From: Photobacterium marinum
GTDB lineage: Bacteria; Pseudomonadota; Gammaproteobacteria; Enterobacterales; Vibrionaceae
Reading direction: 5' to 3'
Assembly: GCF_000331515.1 (NCBI RefSeq)
Contig: NZ_AMZO01000038.1
Span: 56,265-120,264, forward strand
Length of the DNA stretch: 64,000 bases
The position numbers and the translations under genes are program-made. The notes under the pieces were generated by a model that made no database searches, was not told where the DNA came from, and saw only the letters and a program-made list of their open reading frames with translations. Positions 8,311 through 17,499 of the stretch are shown piece by piece (within the stretch, counting starts at the first letter, position 1; every line of letters begins with the position of its first letter).

Positions 8311-8611
8311 AGTAGCAACTCGAGGATAAATTCTTGTTATTAGTCACGACACCACTGGAAAAATGCGTTAATCAAAAAAATTAAAGCCATCTTATATTTA
8401 TAGCAGCATAAAAATACAACGAAGTGTTTTTATCTAAATTTTGCTTCTCGATCCAAATGATGAGAAAGGTTAAATCTAAAGATTGAGACAGGGTTAATTT
8501 ACTGATTTGGCCAAGTGTTTCCTGTGCTTGTATTAGACTTAAGCTTACTGTTGTGAAGGTTATTAATAAGCGTTCTCGCGGTTGTCGTTTGATATACAAG
8601 CAGGAGCAGTA
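8311..8611. other. Divergent intergenic region mltD / LRAT-like gene
   Basis: About 300 A+T-rich bases between two divergent genes. They should hold both promoters. I see no convincing dyad, terminator or reading frame with a ribosome-binding site. Confidence 0.5.
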
Positions 8612-9136
8612 ATGATGTCTGATTCTATTTATCCGGTGGGTATAGTATTGAAAATTCGCTGTAGTACTTACTGGCATTACGGCATCTCTGATGGTGAAGG
8701 CGGTGTTATTCATAATTCGAAGAAAAGACTTCGAGTTCAAATTGATTCTCTGGATGATTTTACTGAAGGAAGGGAGATAGTGGTCAGTTCTATAACCAGT
8801 GAGAATCCAAGGCGGGCCTTTCATTATGCAAAAAAACATATTGGACGGCCTTATAACCTGTTTAACCAGAATTGCGAGCAGTTTGTTCGCGAAGCTCACG
8901 GCCTTGATGTTGAGTGTACCCAGTTTCAGAAGCTTCTGGTGACGTTGACAGGCAGCTATATGGTCGTTAGAGGTGAACAACCAACAATGAAAATGGCAGG
9001 GATAGGGATGTTACTGGGCGCGTTGATGTCTCCGTCTGAGCGTTCTCCTTACGGAGGGGCGGCAACAGGAGCCAGGGCTGTAGTGAAAAGCTCCATGTAT
9101 GTTTCTCAGATGCTGAGAAAATTGAATATGTTATGA
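8612..9136 (+). CDS. LRAT / permuted NlpC-P60 domain protein
   Basis: A 174-residue protein with the core of the lecithin:retinol acyltransferase fold (circularly permuted NlpC/P60 papain-like). WHYGIS carries the putative catalytic His22, a second His lies at 34 (GVIHNS), and NCEQFV carries the putative nucleophile Cys88, like the NCEHF box of H-REV107 proteins. A glycine-rich hydrophobic stretch at about 131-141 (MAGIGMLLGAL) may touch membrane. The start ATG 8612 has GGAG five bases upstream. Family members act as thiol acyltransferases, phospholipases or amidases; the substrate here is unknown. Confidence 0.75.
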   Translation: MMSDSIYPVGIVLKIRCSTYWHYGISDGEGGVIHNSKKRLRVQIDSLDDFTEGREIVVSSITSENPRRAFHYAKKHIGRPYNLFNQNCEQFVREAHGLDVECTQFQKLLVTLTGSYMVVRGEQPTMKMAGIGMLLGALMSPSERSPYGGAATGARAVVKSSMYVSQMLRKLNML

Positions 9137-9244
9137 CTTAATGAATTGTGAACAATTGGATCTTCGGCACAGAAAAATTCATATTATGCAAGTATGTTAA
9201 TAATAAGTAATTGAGTAAATGCACTAATTCGAGCGAGTTTTTCT

Positions 9245-9526
9245 GTGACTATTTTAATTGAACGTAATCATGACTTTCCTATGGATAAGATCACCACGCT
9301 GTCAGAGCAGATCGCCGGAGAGCTTGAACAGGAATATGGACTGACCTGGGCATGGCAGGAAAACAAACTGATGATTAATCATGCTTCAGCAAAAGGTTTT
9401 TTGCAGTCAGATGAAGGAAAGATCACCATTGAGCTCAGGTTATTGGGCTTTGCTGCAAGTTTGTTCGCACCCACGATAGAAAGCCACATATCAGAACGGT
9501 TGGATCAGCTGTTATTACCCAACTGA
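9245..9526 (+). CDS. Polyhydroxyalkanoic acid system family protein
   Basis: A 93-residue protein resembling the small PHA-granule-region family: an N-terminal strand (TILIERNHDF), a helix, a central Trp-containing strand (GLTWAWQENKLMINH) and a C-terminal helix ending in DQLLL. The start is GTG 9245. It stands just before two phasin genes, which supports a role in polyester granules. It has its own terminator (9571-9602). Confidence 0.7.
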   Translation: MTILIERNHDFPMDKITTLSEQIAGELEQEYGLTWAWQENKLMINHASAKGFLQSDEGKITIELRLLGFAASLFAPTIESHISERLDQLLLPN

Positions 9527-9570
9527 TTCATTTAGATTGGCCGCTTCGGCCTCAATAGATCCGATTTGAA

Positions 9571-9602
9571 TTAAAAAGAGCCTTGAAAGAGGCTCTTTTT
9601 AT
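9571..9602. terminator. Terminator after the PHA-system gene
   Basis: Stem AAAAAGAGCC / GGCTCTTTTT with a short loop and T-rich tail; it separates this gene from the phasin unit. Confidence 0.85.
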
Positions 9603-9777
9603 ATCCTCTTGTGACCTTCCTTCCAGCCCGCCTGCTAAATCGAAAATATTTGATCAAGTCCACGATAAATCCTTGTTTTAGGGAGAACATTCTAATTGAA
9701 ATTCTTAATCTTAAGTCAAGCAGTCAGGCAATACCCACTGGCTGACAAGTTGTCTCAGATATTAGGAGGACACACTC

Positions 9778-10353
9778 ATGGGCATCTTTAAACAGACTGC
9801 GGAAGAATCTAAAAAAGAGCAGATTCGTGACGCTATGGTCTACAACATCTGGTTAGCTGGTTTGGGCGCTTATGCAAAGAGTGCAGATGAAGTTAATCAA
9901 TTGTCTGATAAAGGCAAGAGCTTATTTGACGAGTTGATCGAGCGTGGTCGTGCGGTTGAGTCAAAAACTAAAGAACGTGTACATACTGCGCGTAGCCACA
10001 CTTCAGTTGCTATTGAAGAACGCGTACACAACATGGTTCAGAAGTTGATCGGTATTGATAACGAACGTTTGGATCGTGTCGATGACAAGATTGATCACCT
10101 GACTGCAAGCATTGAAGCTCTTGTTGAACGTCAGCAAGTAGCTAAACCAGCTGAAAAGAAAGCTGAAAAACCAGCACCTCGTGCCAGAAAAGCAAATGTT
10201 GCTCGCCGTAAGCCGGCACCAAAAGCAGCAACACCAGCTGAAAAGAAAGAGCCAGCAGCTAAGGCAGCAACTGTAGCGGCAAAACCAGTTCCAAAAATTG
10301 AGCCTGCAGTAGCAAAGCCAGTAACTGAAAAGGCTGATCAAAAAAGCCAGTAG
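9778..10353 (+). CDS. Phasin with Lys/Ala/Pro-rich tail (PhaF-like)
   Basis: Phasins coat polyhydroxyalkanoate granules. The first ~120 residues form the amphipathic helical phasin domain (AMVYNIWLAGLGAYAKSADE...FDELIERGR). From about residue 120 a low-complexity tail of AKPAEKK/PAPKAA repeats resembles histone H1, as in PhaF, which links granules to nucleoid DNA. A strong AGGAGG precedes ATG 9778. The tail sets it apart from the shorter phasin at 10479. No PHA synthase gene lies in this window. Confidence 0.85.
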   Translation: MGIFKQTAEESKKEQIRDAMVYNIWLAGLGAYAKSADEVNQLSDKGKSLFDELIERGRAVESKTKERVHTARSHTSVAIEERVHNMVQKLIGIDNERLDRVDDKIDHLTASIEALVERQQVAKPAEKKAEKPAPRARKANVARRKPAPKAATPAEKKEPAAKAATVAAKPVPKIEPAVAKPVTEKADQKSQ

Positions 10354-10400
10354 TTGATGCAAGCTACTGATTGAACTTAGCCGGTAACGGCATAACGGTC

Positions 10401-10429
10401 AGGTATCAGATGAATAAGACCTGATACCT
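10401..10429 (+). other. Hairpin between the two phasin genes
   Basis: Arms AGGTATCAG (10401-10409) and CTGATACCT (10421-10429) give a perfect 9-bp stem with an 11-base loop. No T-run follows. It may stabilise the upstream mRNA or adjust the ratio of the two phasins. Confidence 0.5.
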
Positions 10430-10478
10430 ATCAATAGACTTTATGTAATCCAGCGTATTAACGCGGGGGGATAAAATT

Positions 10479-10838
10479 ATGAGCGATAACACAGTAGTTA
10501 AAGCGGCTAAAAACGTCGTAGAAAGCGGTGAAGGTATTGCACGCAACATCTGGCTTGCTGGTTTGGGTCTGTACAGCCGCAGCCTTGATGAAGCACAGCA
10601 AATTAACGAGAAAACTAATCAAATGTTCGACGAACTTGTTGAACGTGGTAAAGAAGTCGAAATTCAGGCTAAAGAATGCATTGGCAAGAATGCAGAGAAA
10701 GCAACAGATGAAGTTGAGGCAGGCATGAATGATTTGTTCTACCGTCTCAGCGGAGTTGACCGTGAGAAGCTTGAGCGTATGGACGAGAAAATCGACAAGC
10801 TCACTGCTGCGGTAGAGAAATTGGCAGAAGCAGAGTAA
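10479..10838 (+). CDS. Phasin family protein (PhaI-like, short)
   Basis: The 119-residue product shares with the gene before it the core NIWLAGLGLYSRSLDEA...MFDELVERGKEVE and a C-terminal DEKIDKLTAAVEKLAEAE helix, but has no basic tail. The pair thus mirrors the PhaF/PhaI pair of pseudomonads, and one probably arose from the other by duplication. It follows the first phasin by 125 bases with a hairpin between. Confidence 0.85.
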   Translation: MSDNTVVKAAKNVVESGEGIARNIWLAGLGLYSRSLDEAQQINEKTNQMFDELVERGKEVEIQAKECIGKNAEKATDEVEAGMNDLFYRLSGVDREKLERMDEKIDKLTAAVEKLAEAE

Positions 10839-10938
10839 CTGCCAGTTCGGGGTTACGTTCATAAAGCCAGCCAGACGATAAAGTAACCCTGTTTTAGGTC
10901 TAACTGCCTTTCCCAGTCTGTAGGTGGTTAACCTTTTA

Positions 10939-10972
10939 GGTTGCGCGTGGGCCATGCACGCGCACCTTTTTT
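10939..10972 (+). terminator. Terminator after the phasin genes
   Basis: A G+C-rich stem (TGCGCGTG / CACGCGCA with flanking GG/CC pairs) is followed by TTTTTT. The ~100 bases before it hold another inverted repeat (GGGTTAC...GTAACCC, from about 10854), so the 3' untranslated region is structured. Confidence 0.85.
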
Positions 10973-11148
10973 CATTGCTATGTTGCAATTTTGTTATATA
11001 CACTCGCCAAGAAAATACCAAACTGCATAAAAAACCGTTGAACTAGGCGTAATATTTCGGAAATTTTGTGATGTTTTACCGCCATGTATTGACCAAACGG
11101 GCTTTTTAATCCTACATTTGTTACTGAATTGTAATAAAGGTGGCGTTT

Positions 11149-12096
11149 ATGGATAGTTGGCGCAATAGGGCTTTTAACAAGGTTTTGTTTCGAATCATGC
11201 GACAGCGACTCGCCGGTTGTAACACTACTGACGAGATGCGTGATTTGATTTTAAGTATTGATAGCTATGGCGCCTTAATCAGTGCTCCACGGGGAATGGA
11301 AGTAACCCCGACTAAGTTTGCTGACACCCCTTGTGACTGGATTGATATGCCACATAGTAGTGGTAATAAGATTATTGTTTATTTTCACGGTGGCGGCTTT
11401 TGTTTCAGTAGTCCCCGTATTCATAATGCCTTTCTGGCCCGCCTGGCGAATGCTACCAAATCACGCGGTTTGATGGTTAATTACAGCTTGGCCCCTGAAC
11501 ATCCTTATCCGGCGGCACCAAACGAATGTTTTGCCGTGTACCGGGCATTGTTGATGCACGGTTATCATCCCAACCAAATTATTCTTGCCGGTGACTCTGC
11601 TGGTGGAAACCTTACCCTTACAACCTTACTTAGGTTACGCGATGCAAATCTTCCTATGCCAGCGGCTGCAATTATGATTTCGCCTGTTACGGATATGGCC
11701 GTAACGGGTGAGTCCGCTTTCAAGAAGTGTAAGGATGATCCATTTTTCGATTTGAGTACGCTGTTGCTGATGCGTAATAACTACATTGGTACGCAGAATC
11801 CCTGTGATCCTGATATTTCGCCTTATTACGCACAACTTCATGATCTTCCCCCCATGTTTCTTACCGCTGGGACAGAAGAACTGTTGATGGATGATTCCAT
11901 TCGATTAGCTGAAAAGATAGGTGAGGCTGACGGAGATATCACGCTTCATGTGGTAAAAGGGGTACCGCATGTGTACCCGTTGTTTTATCAGTTAAGCGAA
12001 GCCAGAGATGCGATAAAGCTGATGGCGAGTTTTGTTCAGGAAAAATACAAAGAAGCAAAAGCAGAAGTAAAACCTGAACATAAAGAAGCTAGCTGA
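11149..12096 (+). CDS. Alpha/beta-hydrolase, hormone-sensitive-lipase type esterase
   Basis: A 315-residue esterase of the HSL family: oxyanion-hole motif HGGG at 80-83 and nucleophile Ser150 in GDSAGG. A late TAGTEELLMDD gives the acid and VPHVYP the His. There is no signal peptide, so it should be cytoplasmic. I prefer ATG 11149 (AAAGGTGG just upstream) over GTG 11140. It follows the phasin terminator and probably has its own promoter. A role in polyester or lipid turnover is suggested only by its neighbours. Confidence 0.8.
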   Translation: MDSWRNRAFNKVLFRIMRQRLAGCNTTDEMRDLILSIDSYGALISAPRGMEVTPTKFADTPCDWIDMPHSSGNKIIVYFHGGGFCFSSPRIHNAFLARLANATKSRGLMVNYSLAPEHPYPAAPNECFAVYRALLMHGYHPNQIILAGDSAGGNLTLTTLLRLRDANLPMPAAAIMISPVTDMAVTGESAFKKCKDDPFFDLSTLLLMRNNYIGTQNPCDPDISPYYAQLHDLPPMFLTAGTEELLMDDSIRLAEKIGEADGDITLHVVKGVPHVYPLFYQLSEARDAIKLMASFVQEKYKEAKAEVKPEHKEAS

Positions 12097-12149
12097 TTTT
12101 TATTTTTTTAGGGAAAGCTCCACTTGCGATACGGATTTTTAATTACTGG

Positions 12150-13052
12150 TTATTTTGTATTTGTAAGTTCAGAGAGCTTCTGTCGCTGGTAATGCCAGGC
12201 AGAATCTGACACTTTTCCGCTTTTGCCGGTCTGAATCCATTTTTTGATTCGGCCGGCATCGCCGATTGGGGTTAGTTTGCCATACGCGTCCAGCATCACC
12301 ATGACTAGTTTTTTACCATCGACGTTAGCGATCATTGCCAGACAGCGTCCGGCAACATCCAGATAACCAGTTTTGCTTAAGCCAACTTTCCACTTTTTAC
12401 CCCGAACCAGAGCGTTAGTATTGGTGTAGGCAAGCTTATACCTTGGCTTTTTGAAATAAGCTGTGTGTACAGAGGTTGTGCTGTATTTGCGAATCTGAGG
12501 GTATTTGTAAGCGGCTTTGACCATTTGGGCGATATCAGCCGCGGTAGAGACGTTATCCGGGCTCAGTCCCGAGCTGTCAACAAAGCGTGTGTTCTTCATG
12601 CCTAAAGACCGGGCTTTTTGGTTCATTGCCTTAATGAAGGCATCGTAGCCTCCCGGATAGCTTCTGGCCAGAGCAGCAGATGCCAGGTTCTCAGATGACA
12701 TGAGTGCAATTTGAATGGTTTCTCCTCGGCTTAACTGTGAATCCATTCTGATTCGGGAATAGCCGTTATAGATACGCTCTTTGTCTCTGGGCTCAAAGGT
12801 GATCTTTTCTTTTAGCGATAGTTTCGAATCCAATACCACCATAGCTGTCATCAGTTTAGTCAGAGAAGCAATTGGCATAATCAGGTCGGCATTTTTTTTG
12901 AAAAGAGTCTTGCCGGATTTCAGATCAGTGACATAGGTGCTGACTGATGCTGTTTCAATTTTCTTTGGATCGAGCGTCGAGGTCTTTGCCGATACAAAGT
13001 TCGATGTTCCGGCCAAAATTATATAAAAAATCAGCAAGATGGCTTTGCCCAC
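12150..13052 (-). CDS. pbpG: D-alanyl-D-alanine endopeptidase (PBP7)
   Basis: A low-molecular-weight penicillin-binding protein that cuts peptidoglycan cross-links in the periplasm. It has a signal peptide, the active-site motif SLTK (in IASLTKLMTAM), the SxN motif in MSSENLASAA and the KTG motif in LSKTGYLDVAG. About 300 residues matches PBP7. GTG 13052 is chosen because AGGAG sits 7 bases before it; the longer frame from 13082 has no ribosome site. Confidence 0.85.
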   Translation of the reverse strand: MGKAILLIFYIILAGTSNFVSAKTSTLDPKKIETASVSTYVTDLKSGKTLFKKNADLIMPIASLTKLMTAMVVLDSKLSLKEKITFEPRDKERIYNGYSRIRMDSQLSRGETIQIALMSSENLASAALARSYPGGYDAFIKAMNQKARSLGMKNTRFVDSSGLSPDNVSTAADIAQMVKAAYKYPQIRKYSTTSVHTAYFKKPRYKLAYTNTNALVRGKKWKVGLSKTGYLDVAGRCLAMIANVDGKKLVMVMLDAYGKLTPIGDAGRIKKWIQTGKSGKVSDSAWHYQRQKLSELTNTK

Positions 13053-13310
13053 AGTGACTCCTTGGCATTTTATGATGAACACTAACTATTGAGTAGTTAA
13101 TCATTCCCTCAATTCTTAAACAGTGCAAGTTATGATTGTGTAAAGATGACAGTAAAAATATGTATTAAGCTACAAATGCTGATGTTAGCTTGCTTTGACG
13201 GTGGGATTGTCTGAGCGATGAGAATGAGCCAGCACATTCGCAGGTTAGTTTAGGATATGCCCCATAATTGCTTTGGTTTTTAGCATAGTTAAGGGGCACG
13301 TCTAGTATTG

Positions 13311-14300
13311 TTAGAAATTATATGTCAGTCGGACAGGGGTCGAGATATCCTGAATGGTTGATTCTTGGTGGCCATCAAATCTTGCCAGAATCGCGTATTT
13401 GCCTTTGGCTAATTTGACGCTGATATCGCTGCCGGTTCCAACGGGCAGCCCGTCGACATAAAAGCTGGCAGCTTTGTTACTCAATAGATGAATACTGAAT
13501 GATTCGACTCCAATCTCTTTGATGATCTGTGCTTCTATATTTTCATTGTATTGAACAAATAAGTTGAAGTTAGCACGATAGTCAACGTTACCGTCATAAT
13601 CCATCAAAGCAGACTTAACCTGGAAATTGTTATTGCTGCTGGTGATAGAAAGCTGTCCGAAGTGATCTTCAATGGCTTTATTGATCAGTTTGGATGTCGT
13701 CTGTTTGTTTTCGAAACAGGCGCGAATTGACTGATAAGGTGAGCACTTGATCTTACCTGCTATCGTCATAGGAAGTGGATTAGAGAACTCTTTTTTAAGG
13801 CGGTTGACGACGTTGTCTTTAAGAGAGGATAACTTATTGTTGTAGATTTCTTTCGATTCACGCAGAGCTTCGTTCAATAGCGCTATTTTCTCGTTGTGGT
13901 GCTTAAGTTGTTTCTGGTTATGTTGAATCTGTTTTTGGCTCTGCTTGATGCGTTTCGACGCTTTTTTCATCGCATCAAAGTAGAAGTCTGTCTTTTCTTC
14001 AGTACCAGAGAGCATTTCGTTGCTGAGTTTTTGTTGGTATTCCTGATAAAGCTGCTTTTCTCGCAAAATGGTCGATTTGAGTTTTTCAGTTTGTGAGCTG
14101 AGAGTGAAAATACTGCTATTTACTTTAGCAAGCTCCTTAAGTTCAGTGGTGTTACTGTATTGGGCTCTGACTTGCTTCACTTGCTTGGCTTCAGCCTCTG
14201 TTAACAATGAAGTTGCATGGCTGGTAAAGGGAGCAAGTATCGAAGCAATAAGAAAAGCGTGTTTGAACATGAGACGGTTAACCTTTGACAAGTGATTCAT
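13311..14300 (-). CDS. Secreted coiled-coil protein with C-terminal PEGA-like domain
   Basis: Not a gene I recognise. A signal peptide (FKHAFLIASILAPFTSHA) is followed by a long charged helical region (about 35-165 of the mature part) rich in Gln, Lys and Glu, a likely coiled coil (KQIQHNQKQLKHHNEK). A pair of Cys (IKCSPYQSIRACFE) may form a disulfide. The end (AASFYVDGLPVGTGSDISVKL.KGKYAILA) looks like a PEGA-type beta domain, often surface or peptidoglycan associated. Start uncertain: ATG 14300 or ATG 14267. Confidence 0.65.
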   Translation of the reverse strand: MNHLSKVNRLMFKHAFLIASILAPFTSHATSLLTEAEAKQVKQVRAQYSNTTELKELAKVNSSIFTLSSQTEKLKSTILREKQLYQEYQQKLSNEMLSGTEEKTDFYFDAMKKASKRIKQSQKQIQHNQKQLKHHNEKIALLNEALRESKEIYNNKLSSLKDNVVNRLKKEFSNPLPMTIAGKIKCSPYQSIRACFENKQTTSKLINKAIEDHFGQLSITSSNNNFQVKSALMDYDGNVDYRANFNLFVQYNENIEAQIIKEIGVESFSIHLLSNKAASFYVDGLPVGTGSDISVKLAKGKYAILARFDGHQESTIQDISTPVRLTYNF

Positions 14301-14707
14301 ATGAATCTCAGATATGGCTAATTTGTTGTTATTTATAATCGACACATCTGTAAATAGGCAGGTAGTTTAATGACCATACCGGATAAATGTCATGCTTTTT
14401 GTTTTTTTAGACTTAAAAAATTATACATTTATCAAACTTTTGAGCTTCAACATGGGGTTGAAATCAAAGAAAAAGGCCTCGTGCACAGGTCTGGTGTTAT
14501 AGGAATGAATGCTAGTCGAACTGAGCATGGGCGAATTAACGAGTTTATTTATTCAATGCTGTGTCTGTTTGATGACCTCCTCAAATATTTTATATGCAAC
14601 AGATTTGTCTCTCTTCTACACTGGATTTAAAGAGTAAGTAAACAATGTGATAACAACTATCGTCATGTCGGATTGATGATGTTTAATTTTGTAGAGGGAT
14701 ATAAATT
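14301..14707. other. Intergenic region without supported gene
   Basis: About 400 bases between divergent genes. An 86-codon open frame (14370-14630) has no ribosome site and no protein-like character, so I do not call it. Promoters for both flanking genes must lie here. Confidence 0.4.
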
Positions 14708-15610
14708 ATGAAAAGGATGCTGCTGATATCTATCTCATTGGTGACGATTTTTTTTACCTCGTTTTTTACCGCGATGGCTTTTAGCCAGCAGTTGATCATT
14801 GGCGCAGTTAGCAGTGAACCCAGCGAAGAAATTGAAACGTTTCTACCTTTCAGCCAATACTTAGCTGAACATTTGGAATCCGCTAACATCGAAAGTAGCA
14901 AAGTAGTGATAGCTAGCAGCCCCTCTGATATGGCGAACTTATTTTCTGAAGCTAAAGTGGATATCTATATCGATAGCCCTTTGAGCGCATATAGCGTTGT
15001 TCAAAATGCTGGTGGAAAGTTTTTGCTCAGGCGTTGGAAAAAAGGAACATCAGAATACAATAGTACTATTTTTGTCAGAGCAGACAGCGATATTAAGACG
15101 CTGTCTGATTTGAAGGGGGAAGTGCTGGCGTTTGAACGTCCTCATTCGGCTTCAGGATATTTGTTACCCAAGTTAGATTTGATGCAGTTAAATTATGATC
15201 TTGATGAGATTAAGCGTATTAACCAGCATTCTTCACAGGAACAAATTTCCTATATTTTCAGCAATGATGACGAAAATACTTTCTTTTGGGTTCAAAAGGG
15301 ATTGGTAAATGCTGGGGCGATGAGTACTGCAAAATTTAATGAAATGAATCGTGATAACTCACAAAATATGCGAGCACTGCACATTTCATTTAATATTCCT
15401 CGTCATGTAGTGGTTTATCGTAGCGACCTTGACCCTGAACTTGTTGATAAAATCCGTCTGGTTTTGCTCGAGTTTGATAAGTCAGACTTGGGGAAAAAAG
15501 TACTTAAGCAGTTCGAAAAAACAACAAAATTTGATGAGATTCCATCCCAGTTTACTGAGATGTGGCCAAGATTATTACCTTTGTTGGAAGCTGAGTTGGT
15601 TACACAATGA
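14708..15610 (+). CDS. PhnD-like periplasmic phosphate/phosphonate-type binding protein
   Basis: A 300-residue protein with a signal peptide (ending near TAMAFSQQ) and the PhnD/TauA-type type-2 binding fold: IIGAVSSEPSEEIETFLPFSQYLAEHL at the front, a central DSPLSAYSVV and ERPHSASGYLLPKL. No permease or ATPase gene is near. It overlaps the kinase gene by 4 bases (ATGA), so it is likely the periplasmic sensor subunit of the signalling system that follows. The ligand is unknown. Confidence 0.8.
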   Translation: MKRMLLISISLVTIFFTSFFTAMAFSQQLIIGAVSSEPSEEIETFLPFSQYLAEHLESANIESSKVVIASSPSDMANLFSEAKVDIYIDSPLSAYSVVQNAGGKFLLRRWKKGTSEYNSTIFVRADSDIKTLSDLKGEVLAFERPHSASGYLLPKLDLMQLNYDLDEIKRINQHSSQEQISYIFSNDDENTFFWVQKGLVNAGAMSTAKFNEMNRDNSQNMRALHISFNIPRHVVVYRSDLDPELVDKIRLVLLEFDKSDLGKKVLKQFEKTTKFDEIPSQFTEMWPRLLPLLEAELVTQ

Positions 15611-17499
15611 AGATAACGGTAAGAAGTCAGTTAATTATTTTTGCCACTTTAATTACCTGTGTGGTTGTTACAGGGGTTATAGTCTATACATTATACTTTG
15701 GAAAAATACATAAACTCTCTGCTTATACCAATAACAGCTTGCATACGAATAATGTATTGGCTCATTCAATCGTAAATCCTCTTTATTTTTCAGATCTTAA
15801 GTCTCTAAAAAATCAGATGAGTTACGCATTATTTAATCCTAATATGATGTGTGCAGTGATTCGTGATGCATCATATTCTATTATTGCAGAGGCTAGTCAG
15901 TCTGGTTTTGCTGACTGCCCTGAAGATGTCTATCAACTTAGTGGTGAGTTTCAAACTAAGGTACCGGCTATTGTACGTAACGATGACGGTTTGTTTATTT
16001 GGCAGGTGATTATGATGCCGAATAATGAACTGGTTGGTTACCTCCTTGTGGGATTCACCCTTGAGCATATTGAACAATCTATTAGCAATGATTTGAGAGC
16101 ATATTTGTTACTCACTGTGTTATCGCTGATTATTGCCTTATTGTTTGCCTATATGTTTTCACGGTTCTTTAGCCAACCGCTGACGCACATGGTTCAAGTT
16201 TCTCAGGATATTGGACGAGGGGTGTTAAACAGCAGGGTTACAGCAATGAGGAATGATGAAATTGGTGATCTTTGCAATGCCATTAACACCATGGCAGAGA
16301 ATTTAAAAAAGGTCACTGTTTCAAAGGATTACCTCAATACTGTGATCAATTCACTGGGAGAAATGCTGTTTGTCATCGATAACAAACTGAACGTTCGACA
16401 GGTGAATGCTCAGGTAATTGATGTGCTGGGCTACAGTCAAGAAGAGTTACAGGTGAAGTCGTTACCGTCACTTTTTGCCTCAGCTGACTTTGCCATGATA
16501 GCTGATAATGAGATTTTAGATTATCTTGAATCAGATGTAATTGAAATTACGCTTCAGAGCAAACTTAATAAAGTTGTTCCCATTTTATTATCGACATGTC
16601 AATTAAGCTCAGAAAAAGAAGGTTTACATGGTTATGTGTGTATCGCCAGGGATATTACTGAACGAAAGTTAGCTGAAGAGCAACTACAGCAATATAACAC
16701 TGAGCTGACATTAAGTAATCAGGCGTTAAAGATAGCGCAAGATCAGTTGATTCATTCTGCAAAAATGGCTTCTATGGGGGAAATTACAGCGGGTTTGGCT
16801 CATGAAATTAATCAACCACTTGGAGCTATTCAGTTAAATGCAGAGCTAATACAGGTTATTGCAACAGAAGAAGAAAATATTAATCCTGAAGAGCTTGCCG
16901 AAATTTACAATAAAATACACCGGCAAATAAATAGAATAAAAAGGATAGTACAACATCTTAAAACATTTAGCCGTGATGATAAGGTCGTTGAGTTTAATGA
17001 AACAGATGTTGTTGGTTTAATAGAGGACTCACTGGTTTTGTTCTTACAGCGATTTAGATTAAATAAAATAAAGCTGATTAAGGACATTTCGTTGGATATG
17101 CCAAAAGTGGAATGTAATAGAATTCAGATTGAACAGGTATTAACTAACTTATTAACAAATGCTGAGCATGCAGTAGCAAATTCAGTGGAAAAAGTCATTC
17201 AATTAAGAGCTTATAGTAAGGATGGTTATATCGCTATTGATGTTGAAGATAATGGTTGCGGCATTCCTGATGAGCACTTGAACAAGATCTTTGATCCTTT
17301 CTTTACCACAAAGCAAGTTGGTGAAGGGACAGGACTTGGGATGTCAATTAGCTACGGTATTGTTCAGTCTCATAAGGGTAAGTTGACTGTAAGAAGTAAA
17401 TTGAATAAAGGAACAATTTTCACATTGCTGTTACCAATTAAACAGAATCATCAAATTCAGTCGGATGAAGTAGTTCGCTTACAGGGAGAAAGCCGATGA
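15607..17499 (+). CDS. Sensor histidine kinase with HAMP and PAS domains
   Basis: A 630-residue membrane kinase. It has TM1 at about 9-31, a ~135-residue periplasmic region, TM2 at about 163-185, HAMP at about 186-238 and PAS at about 245-360. HisKA carries His399 (GLAHEINQPLG), and HATPase shows NAEHAV, DNGCGIP and GTGLGMS. It overlaps both neighbours by 4 bases, so binding protein, kinase and receiver are translationally coupled. The periplasmic loop is the likely docking site for the PhnD-like protein. The partner receiver is frameshifted, so the output of this system may be broken. Confidence 0.9.
   Translation: MKITVRSQLIIFATLITCVVVTGVIVYTLYFGKIHKLSAYTNNSLHTNNVLAHSIVNPLYFSDLKSLKNQMSYALFNPNMMCAVIRDASYSIIAEASQSGFADCPEDVYQLSGEFQTKVPAIVRNDDGLFIWQVIMMPNNELVGYLLVGFTLEHIEQSISNDLRAYLLLTVLSLIIALLFAYMFSRFFSQPLTHMVQVSQDIGRGVLNSRVTAMRNDEIGDLCNAINTMAENLKKVTVSKDYLNTVINSLGEMLFVIDNKLNVRQVNAQVIDVLGYSQEELQVKSLPSLFASADFAMIADNEILDYLESDVIEITLQSKLNKVVPILLSTCQLSSEKEGLHGYVCIARDITERKLAEEQLQQYNTELTLSNQALKIAQDQLIHSAKMASMGEITAGLAHEINQPLGAIQLNAELIQVIATEEENINPEELAEIYNKIHRQINRIKRIVQHLKTFSRDDKVVEFNETDVVGLIEDSLVLFLQRFRLNKIKLIKDISLDMPKVECNRIQIEQVLTNLLTNAEHAVANSVEKVIQLRAYSKDGYIAIDVEDNGCGIPDEHLNKIFDPFFTTKQVGEGTGLGMSISYGIVQSHKGKLTVRSKLNKGTIFTLLLPIKQNHQIQSDEVVRLQGESR

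Noticed and set aside
8381..8980. A 199-codon minus-strand frame
   Set aside because: It is antisense to the LRAT-domain gene, has no ribosome-binding site and no protein-like motif; the plus strand carries the recognisable NCEQFV and WHYGIS motifs.
14370..14630. An 86-codon plus-strand frame
   Set aside because: No ribosome site, no signal or domain; likely chance in intergenic DNA.
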